Shown piece by piece: positions 13,982 through 18,266 of a DNA stretch of 18,266 bases. This stretch comes from an uncultured Collinsella sp. (GTDB lineage: Bacteria > Actinomycetota > Coriobacteriia > Coriobacteriales > Coriobacteriaceae). Each line of letters starts with the position of its first letter. Within the stretch, counting starts at the first letter, position 1. The translations under genes were made by a program, and so were the position numbers. Location of the stretch: assembly GCA_937997605.1 (NCBI GenBank), contig CALLFD010000237.1, positions 1 through 18,266 of the forward strand. Direction: 5' to 3'. The notes beneath the pieces were generated by a model, which worked only from the letters and a program-made list of their open reading frames with translations, did no database searches and had not been told where the DNA came from.

Positions 13982-14160
13982 CACAGCTCTGTCACAGGTG
14001 TAGCGGCTTTGTGTGGGTGCGGCACGCGCTGATTGAGCCGCCAGCCGAGGGGCATAAAGCAGTTGAGCGAAAACGGTTTGCCCCTTTGCCGTTCGCTCGA
14101 GGATCATGTCCCCCTTTTCCGCGGAAACCCCGGCAGTTGCGAAGAGCTGCCGGGGTTTCT
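13982..14160 (+). ncRNA. Candidate structured RNA ending in a terminator hairpin
   Basis: No gene fits here, yet the plus strand has several stems in order. GCGGCT (14003-14008) pairs with AGCCGC (14036-14041), enclosing GTGC/GCAC. GAGCGAA plus CGG (14065-14076) pairs with CCG plus TTCGCTC (14089-14098) with a 2-nt bulge. The loop of that hairpin holds TGCCCCT (14079-14085), complementary to AGGGGCA (14048-14054), a possible 7-bp pseudoknot. A 13-bp terminator-like hairpin follows. It matches no RNA family I can name: no T-box NGGTGGNACC, tmRNA or tRNA T-arm signature. It may be a trans-acting RNA or an attenuator or riboswitch ahead of gluQRS. Conservation was not tested. Confidence 0.4.
14124..14159 (+). 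terminator. Strong hairpin, probable intrinsic terminator
   Basis: GAAACCCCGGCAG (14124-14136) pairs perfectly over 13 bp with CTGCCGGGGTTTC (14147-14159) across a 10-nt loop. The plus-strand tail, tgtcgttt, is only moderately T-rich. On the minus strand no T run follows, so a plus-strand transcript from the gap upstream is the likelier source. Confidence 0.6.
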
Positions 14161-14282
14161 GTCGTTTGAGGGCTAGATTGATTGACGACGATTAAGGTGC
14201 CGAGCCGGTGGTCCGGCACGCGCAACGCGCGGCCTCAGCAACTTGCAGGCCACGGCAGCGTCTCCCCCACCGCGCCCCGCGC

Positions 14283-14288
14283 TATACT
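14283..14288 (+). promoter_or_regulatory. -10 box placing gluQRS transcription start at its ATG
   Basis: TATACT ends 7 nt before the ATG at 14296, so transcription would begin at or within a base or two of the start codon. No Shine-Dalgarno sequence precedes the ATG. Leaderless transcripts of this type are common in Actinobacteria. No -35 hexamer is visible. Confidence 0.5.
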
Positions 14289-14295
14289 CGTCCGC

Positions 14296-15300
14296 ATGGA
14301 CATCAACGCACGCAACATAGCAACACCCGCCGCCGACGCGCCAACGACGCCGGCCGCTCCCGCGCCCGTCGTGGGGCGCTTCGCCCCGTCGCCCTCGGGC
14401 CGTATGCACCTGGGCAACGTGTTCAGCTGCCTGTGCGCATGGCTTTCGGCCCGCAGCCAGGGCGGCAGTATCGTGTTACGCATTGAGGACCTGGACGATC
14501 GCTGCAAGCGCCCGGAACTTGCCGCCCAATTGATTGACGACCTGGCCTGGCTGGGGCTGGAGTGGGACGAAGGCCCCTACTGCCAGCACGACCGCCTGGA
14601 CCTGTACGAGAGCGCCTTGCGCCGGCTGAAAGACGCCGGCCTCACCTATCCCTGCTTTTGCACACGCGCCGAGCTCCACGCCGCGAGTGCACCGCACGCG
14701 AGCGACGGCACGCCCATCTACCGTGGCGCCTGCCGAAGTCTTTCGGCCGAGGAGGTGGCCCGCCGCAGCGCCCTGCGCGCCCCGGCCACACGTCTGCGCG
14801 TGCCCACCGTCGACGACCTCGCAGACGACGTGATCGAATTTGTGGATCGCACGTACGGCGCCCAATGCGAGGCGCTCGCCACCGAGTGCGGCGACTTTTT
14901 GGTCCGCCGCAGCGACGGCGTGTTTGCCTATCAGCTAGCCGTGGTGGTCGACGACGCCGCCATGGGCGTCACCGAGGTCGTGCGCGGATGCGACCTGCTG
15001 GGGTCCACGCCGCGCCAGATCTATCTGCAGCACCTGTTGGGACTGCCCACGCCGCACTACGCACACATTCCGCTGCTCATGGCACCGGACGGCCGCCGCC
15101 TTTCCAAACGAGACCGCGATCTGGACCTGGGCGAACTCCGCGCCCGCTTTGGCACGCCCGAAGCGCTGCTGGGCTGGCTCGCCGGACAAACAGGCATCGC
15201 GCCGGACACCACGCCGCGCTCTGCCGAGCAGCTGGTCGAGCACTTTAGCTGGGACGTCATCCGCGCGCATCGGGAGAACATCACTGTAACGGTCGAGTAG
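14296..15300 (+). CDS. gluQ: Glutamyl-Q tRNA(Asp) synthetase GluQRS
   Basis: Truncated glutamyl-tRNA synthetase paralogue that activates glutamate and attaches it to the queuosine base of tRNA(Asp), not to a tRNA 3' end. The 334-residue length and lack of an anticodon-binding domain fit. Seen: GRFAPSPSGRMHLGN (27-41), containing the HIGH-type box; LRIEDLDDRCKRPE (61-74); the zinc ligands of the family, C120-x-C122, Y142 and C146 (CFCTR and YRGAC); VVRGCDLLGSTPRQIYLQ (228-245); and LSKRDRDLDL (269-278) as the KMSKS equivalent. An Ala/Pro-rich stretch of about 25 residues precedes the core. The frame is open back to 14182, but the TATACT box and lack of upstream similarity favour the ATG at 14296. 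The 3' end faces the phosphoesterase gene with a 15-nt gap. Confidence 0.92.
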   Translation: MDINARNIATPAADAPTTPAAPAPVVGRFAPSPSGRMHLGNVFSCLCAWLSARSQGGSIVLRIEDLDDRCKRPELAAQLIDDLAWLGLEWDEGPYCQHDRLDLYESALRRLKDAGLTYPCFCTRAELHAASAPHASDGTPIYRGACRSLSAEEVARRSALRAPATRLRVPTVDDLADDVIEFVDRTYGAQCEALATECGDFLVRRSDGVFAYQLAVVVDDAAMGVTEVVRGCDLLGSTPRQIYLQHLLGLPTPHYAHIPLLMAPDGRRLSKRDRDLDLGELRARFGTPEALLGWLAGQTGIAPDTTPRSAEQLVEHFSWDVIRAHRENITVTVE

Positions 15301-15315
15301 CCAGCCACCCCGCCT

Positions 15316-16041
15316 CTACGCAACATCCCAGGGCTGGAGTTCGTCGCCCAAGCGAACGATGCAGTCGTAGAGCACGGTGTGACGCTCGGCCGGGTTGGTA
15401 TCCCGATGAAAATGCCCGTAGTACCAGCGCTTGTAGTCCAGGTGGTCCTCCAGCTCATCGAAAAACGTGGTGAGTCGATCGACATCGGGATAATTCCAGC
15501 CAGGTGCCGGGTAAAGCGTGGGCGAAAGCATGCGCGTGGAGCAGGTATGGGTGATCGCATAGTCGACCTTCCAGCCCACGCTGTCGAGCTTTGCCCGCGC
15601 CTCCTCAAAGTTGCGCTCGTCCGGCAGCTCCTGCGGCCACCAGCTGGAATACGGAATGCGGCATTCCTTATCCACGCTCGTGGCGCCGCCCATGGTAAAG
15701 ATCGTTGAGCCGTCGAGCTCAAAAACCTCACCGCGCGTCAGGCGTCGGATGGGCGAGGTGTCCGACAGACGCTGCGTCAGGCCTCCGTGCCACAGCTCCA
15801 TGGGGCGCTCCGACCAGTGATCGAAACGCTCATGGTTGCCGTCGACAAACAGCACGGTATAGGGGCGCGACTCAAGCCAGGCGATGTCGGCACATTCCTC
15901 GGCAGAGAAATCCCACGGAAAGCCAAAGTCGCCCGCGATGATGAGATAGTCGTCACTTGTCAGACCATCTCCAAGATCCCAGTCGCGAAGCTTTTGCATG
16001 TCGGCGCCGCCGTGAATATCGCCCGTCACATAGACCGTCAT
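15316..16041 (-). CDS. Calcineurin-like metallophosphoesterase
   Basis: Predicted cytoplasmic dinuclear-metal phosphoesterase of 241 aa; the substrate is unknown. All metal-binding motifs are visible in order: GDIHG (7-11, with D8 and H10), GDFGF (37-41, with D38), GNHERF (68-73, with N69 and H70), THT (164-166, with H165) and GHFH (209-212, with H210 and H212). The compact single domain and the WxYGHFH ending recall small YfcE- or Ser/Thr-phosphatase-like members, but it is not a close match to any I can name. I chose the ATG at 16041 because the first beta strand (TVYVTGDIHG) begins there; the frame continues to 16077 with a weaker context. A small membrane protein gene lies 85 nt upstream in the same direction and could share its transcript. 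Confidence 0.9.
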   Translation of the reverse strand: MTVYVTGDIHGGADMQKLRDWDLGDGLTSDDYLIIAGDFGFPWDFSAEECADIAWLESRPYTVLFVDGNHERFDHWSERPMELWHGGLTQRLSDTSPIRRLTRGEVFELDGSTIFTMGGATSVDKECRIPYSSWWPQELPDERNFEEARAKLDSVGWKVDYAITHTCSTRMLSPTLYPAPGWNYPDVDRLTTFFDELEDHLDYKRWYYGHFHRDTNPAERHTVLYDCIVRLGDELQPWDVA

Positions 16042-16126
16042 CGGATCACCACTTCCCTGTAAGTCGCTAGCCCACATTCTGCACGATCACTAAGCCAACC
16101 GTTCCAGCCCTTCTATCCTTTGGGAC

Positions 16127-16366
16127 CTACCCCTCGTTCTTCCATCCAAACGGGTCAAGCACCCAAAAAATCAGATCGAGCACGCCGCCGGTCATCATGG
16201 CGCCGGCAAGGGCCATGCAAACGTGCAGGGAACTGGCACTTCGGAGCACGTCGAATGGCCCCAGAACAGCCAGCAGCGCGACCGCTGCGCCGGCTACGCA
16301 CAGCGCGAGGCACGGCCCCGCGTCCTTAACGCACTTCTTTGCGAGATGCTTTGCGTTGTCACTCAT
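16127..16366 (-). CDS. Small two-helix membrane protein, 79 aa
   Basis: Unrecognised. The N-terminus is charged (MSDNAKHLAKKCVKDAG). Then comes a hydrophobic segment CLALCVAGAAVALLAVLG (about 19-36), a short polar link with FDVLRSASS, a second segment HVCMALAGAMMTGGVLDLIFWVL and a tail DPFGWKNEG. It is probably a helical hairpin in the cytoplasmic membrane. The ATG at 16366 has AAGGAG 10 nt upstream; the frame is open to 16516, but that part lacks a ribosome site and reads as unstructured shadow sequence. It may be co-transcribed with the phosphoesterase downstream. Codon pattern and hydrophobic periodicity support a real gene, though it could be lineage-specific. Confidence 0.6.
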   Translation of the reverse strand: MSDNAKHLAKKCVKDAGPCLALCVAGAAVALLAVLGPFDVLRSASSLHVCMALAGAMMTGGVLDLIFWVLDPFGWKNEG

Positions 16367-16578
16367 CAATATCGAACTCCTTAGAGGGTCGTTGTTTGGG
16401 TACATGCCTCCGCGGCAGAGCAGGGCGGCAGGGTAAGTGTCACATGTCGTGCGGACATCAATGGAGAAACCGCCTGCTCGACCAACCTTTGACGCCGTTT
16501 TGCACCGGCACCACATCCCCCGCTATCGAGGTCTAATACTTTTCCCACCGCTACCCAAAAACTCATCCAACATTAATC
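16367..16578. other. Intergenic region between divergent genes
   Basis: No convincing gene. It contains the ribosome site of the small membrane protein (AAGGAG near 16376-16381) and then sequence becoming less GC-rich toward 16510-16610, as expected for promoters. I see no clear minus-strand promoter hexamers and no repeats. Confidence 0.4.
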
Positions 16579-16606
16579 TTGGCTCAAGAATCGCTTAATC
16601 TATAAC
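16579..16606 (+). promoter_or_regulatory. Candidate promoter of the 16720-18266 operon
   Basis: TTGGCT (16579-16584), a 16-nt spacer and TATAAC (16601-16606), each close to the sigma-70 consensus, in the only AT-rich patch of the gap. The transcript would start near 16613 and carry a roughly 105-nt leader. The leader includes GGCGG/CCGCC and CCGGGC-n5-GCCCGG stems ahead of the AAAGGA ribosome site. Confidence 0.5.
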
Positions 16607-16719
16607 CTGCACTATAGAGTTCGACCAAGGGCGGGGCGGCGTCACGCAGGCCGCCGAACGCAACGCTCGCGCCCGGGCAGATCGCCCGGCGTCGCGCCCA
16701 TCGAACGAAAGGACAGGTC

Positions 16720-17262
16720 ATGGACGACCTCGAAAAAGTTGAAACCATCCGCACCAAGTGCAACGTGAGCTACACCGACGCCAAAGCCGCGCTCGACGCC
16801 GCCGACGGCAACGTCCTGGACGCCATCATTTGGCTCGAGTCGCAGGGCAAGACCCAGACCACGTCGGCGCACGCCGCCACCGAGTCCGCGCCAGTCGATG
16901 AGCCCTCGGCCGAGATGGTCGCTGCGCAGGCCGCCTACGAAAAGTCGAGCGAAAAGACCGACTTCTCTAAGAAGATGGACAGCGTGTGGGAGTACCTCAA
17001 AAAGCTCTTCCGCCTGAGCCTGGACACCAAGTTTATCGCCACGCGCCGCGACGCGATCATCCTCAACATTCCCATCCTGATCCCCATCGTCGCGCTGTTT
17101 GCCTGGGGCGCCACGATATGGCTGATGCTGATTGGCTTGTTCTTTGGCATGCGCTACCGCATCGACAGCGACGGCGACGTGCCCGGCAGCATCAACAACC
17201 TTATGAATCACGCCGCCGACGCCGCGGACGACATCAAGCAAAATCTGAACGACGACAAGTAA
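16720..17262 (+). CDS. UBA-like / DUF4342-like membrane protein
   Basis: The 180-residue protein has an N-terminal UBA/TS-N-like three-helix domain (EKVETIRTKCNVSYTDAKAALDAADGNVLDAIIWLES, about 5-42), the fold used in EF-Ts and related proteins for binding partners. A linker rich in Ala, Thr, Ser and Glu follows (43-80). Then comes an amphipathic segment (VWEYLKKLFRLSLDTKFIATRRD), one long or two short membrane segments (AIILNIPILIPIVALFAWGATIWLMLIGLFFGM) and a polar tail ending DDIKQNLNDDK. This order resembles UBA plus DUF4342 proteins of Gram-positive bacteria, whose role is not established. AAAGGA lies 7 nt before the ATG. It heads an apparent operon; the regulator gene starts 18 nt after its stop. 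Confidence 0.85.
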   Translation: MDDLEKVETIRTKCNVSYTDAKAALDAADGNVLDAIIWLESQGKTQTTSAHAATESAPVDEPSAEMVAAQAAYEKSSEKTDFSKKMDSVWEYLKKLFRLSLDTKFIATRRDAIILNIPILIPIVALFAWGATIWLMLIGLFFGMRYRIDSDGDVPGSINNLMNHAADAADDIKQNLNDDK

Positions 17263-17280
17263 TCGCAGACGGGGGCACGT

Positions 17281-18060
17281 ATGGCACGAATCCTGATCGT
17301 AGAGGACGAGGAGAAAATCGCCCGCTTTGTGACGCTCGAGCTGGAGCACGAGGGCTACCAGGTGGAACATGCCGCCGACGGCCGCACCGCCGTGGACCTG
17401 GCGCTGGAACGCGACTACGATTTGATTCTGCTCGATGTGCTGTTGCCGCAGCTCAACGGCATGGAGGTCCTGCGGCGCGTACGCAAGCACAAGGATGTGC
17501 CGGTGATCATGGTCACCGCGCGCGATGCCGTGATGGACAAGGTGGCCGGGCTCGATGCCGGCGCCGACGATTACCTGACCAAGCCGTTTGCGATTGAGGA
17601 GCTGTTCGCACGGATCCGCGTGGCGTTGAAGCGCTCGGAGGCCGTGCGGGCGGCTTCAGGCGTTGGCGGCATCGGGACGGGCGCGGCAGGCGGCACGGGT
17701 GTCGGCGCCACTGCGATGCCCCCGGTCAGTGACTCGACCCAGGTTTCCGCCTCGCTCTCCCCCGCCACGCTCGCCGTGGGCTCGGTTGCGCTCGACCCCG
17801 ACCGCCGCGAAGTCACGGTCGGCGGCTCGCCCATTGCGCTCACGGCCCGCGAGTTCGATGTCCTCGCCTTGCTTATGGCGCATGCCGAGACCGTGCTCAC
17901 GCGCGAACGCATCGCGCACGAAGCGCTGGGCTACGAATACATGGGCGACACCAACAACGTCGACGTGCACATCGCGCATCTACGCGCCAAGATCGAGGAC
18001 GCCGGCGGCGCCCGCATCATCCAGACCGTGCGCGGGGTGGGCTATGTCTGCCGCGCGTAA
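17281..18060 (+). CDS. OmpR/PhoB-family response regulator with long linker
   Basis: Response regulator of 259 aa. The receiver domain carries E8-D9-E10, phospho-acceptor D52 (LLDVLLP), T79 and K101 (LTKPF). The DNA-binding winged helix starts near residue 165 (AVGSVALDPDRREVTVGGSPIALTAREFDVLALL) and ends AHLRAKIEDAGGARIIQTVRGVGYVCR, typical of the PhoB/ArlR/MprA group. Between them is an unusually long Gly/Ala/Ser/Thr-rich linker of about 45 residues (120-165); most relatives have 10-20. The ATG follows GGGGG by a few bases. The 3' end overlaps the next start by 17 nt, so regulator and kinase are translationally coupled. Confidence 0.94.
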   Translation: MARILIVEDEEKIARFVTLELEHEGYQVEHAADGRTAVDLALERDYDLILLDVLLPQLNGMEVLRRVRKHKDVPVIMVTARDAVMDKVAGLDAGADDYLTKPFAIEELFARIRVALKRSEAVRAASGVGGIGTGAAGGTGVGATAMPPVSDSTQVSASLSPATLAVGSVALDPDRREVTVGGSPIALTAREFDVLALLMAHAETVLTRERIAHEALGYEYMGDTNNVDVHIAHLRAKIEDAGGARIIQTVRGVGYVCRA

Positions 18061-18266
18061 CGCCGAGGCCAAGCGCGTCACCTCCATCGCCCGCGCCATC
18101 AACTGGAGCTATATGTGGCGCCGCCTGATGAGCTACGTTTGGCTCGACCTGCTGCTAGTAGTGATTGTGGCGGCGATCCTTGTCTATGGATACAACCAGA
18201 GCCAGCCCGACGGCGCGTTTTCCGCAGGATGGATCCCCGGCGGCTCCGTTCACGGCATGACCCTGA
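18044..18266 (+). CDS. Sensor histidine kinase, N-terminal part only
   Basis: Starts inside the regulator gene in another frame, and 74 codons are visible. My translation gives MSAARNAEAKRVTSIARAI, then NWSYMWRRLMSYVWLDL, a membrane segment LLLVVIVAAILVYGY and an outside stretch beginning NQSQPDGAFSAGWIPGGS, where the window ends. An N-terminal helix before a periplasmic sensor loop, directly behind an OmpR-type regulator, is what a class I sensor kinase looks like. No catalytic motif is inside the window, so the call rests on position and topology. Confidence 0.75.
   Translation, partial: MSAARNAEAKRVTSIARAINWSYMWRRLMSYVWLDLLLVVIVAAILVYGYNQSQPDGAFSAGWIPGGSVHGMTL

Noticed and set aside
13982..14160. 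T-box, tmRNA, 6S RNA or tRNA
   Set aside because: No T-box sequence, no tRNA T-arm or acceptor pairing, no terminal pairing of the two ends as in 6S RNA. Kept only as an unclassified structured RNA candidate.
16642..17490. 282-codon minus-strand open frame
   Set aside because: Complement of the UBA-like gene and the response regulator, with no ribosome site or recognisable domain.

Overview
The window is high-GC, densely coded bacterial DNA with strong GC bias at third codon positions, which produces long antisense shadow reading frames. Gene content and style suggest an anaerobic gut actinobacterium of the class Coriobacteriia, most like Collinsella: PcrA, UppP, PurH, GluQRS, OmpR-type two-component systems, a Gly-tailed DUF2207 protein, a UBA-like/DUF4342-like protein and one probable leaderless start. 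This assignment is an inference from the sequence alone; no search was run. I saw no rRNA, tRNA, CRISPR array or intact transposon.

Layout. 1-2503 (-): 5' part of the PcrA/UvrD DNA helicase gene, leaving the window at its 3' end. 2837-3817 (-): UppP undecaprenyl-diphosphatase with an unusual acidic insertion, closed by a strong terminator. 4065-4502 (+): ATP-binding-type universal stress protein. A 93-nt nested hairpin and a bidirectional terminator separate it from the convergent hipBA module (4701-6283, -). hipBA's control region carries three 22-bp operator-like dyads at an exact 39-bp pitch. 6461-8185 (-): a BceRS-like two-component system with no ABC transporter beside it. 8364-9095 (-): an unrecognised protein whose start lies just 17 nt beyond the purH terminator. 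9177-10784 (-): purH. 11062-11703 (+): GNAT acetyltransferase. 11844-13787 (-): secreted/membrane DUF2207-type protein, bracketed by short intergenic elements sharing a 13-nt word in inverted orientation. 13982-14160 (+): a candidate structured RNA with a possible pseudoknot and its own terminator hairpin. 14296-15300 (+): gluQRS, probably leaderless. 15316-16041 (-): metallophosphoesterase, with a small two-helix membrane protein upstream (16127-16366, -). 16720-18266 (+): apparent operon of a UBA-like/DUF4342-like membrane protein, an OmpR-type regulator and the start of its sensor kinase.

How the genes relate. Most are independent housekeeping units: DNA repair, lipid-carrier recycling, purine synthesis and tRNA modification. 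Three modules look regulatory: the autoregulated HipBA toxin-antitoxin pair, the small BceS-like sensor with its regulator (a family usually tied to cell-envelope or antimicrobial-peptide stress), and the second two-component system co-transcribed with a membrane protein. UppP and the BceRS-like pair both point to envelope and bacitracin-type stress, but they are not adjacent and no shared control is visible. The least explained parts are non-coding: the hip operator array, the 13982-14160 RNA candidate, the nested hairpin at 4516-4608 and the repeated intergenic words.
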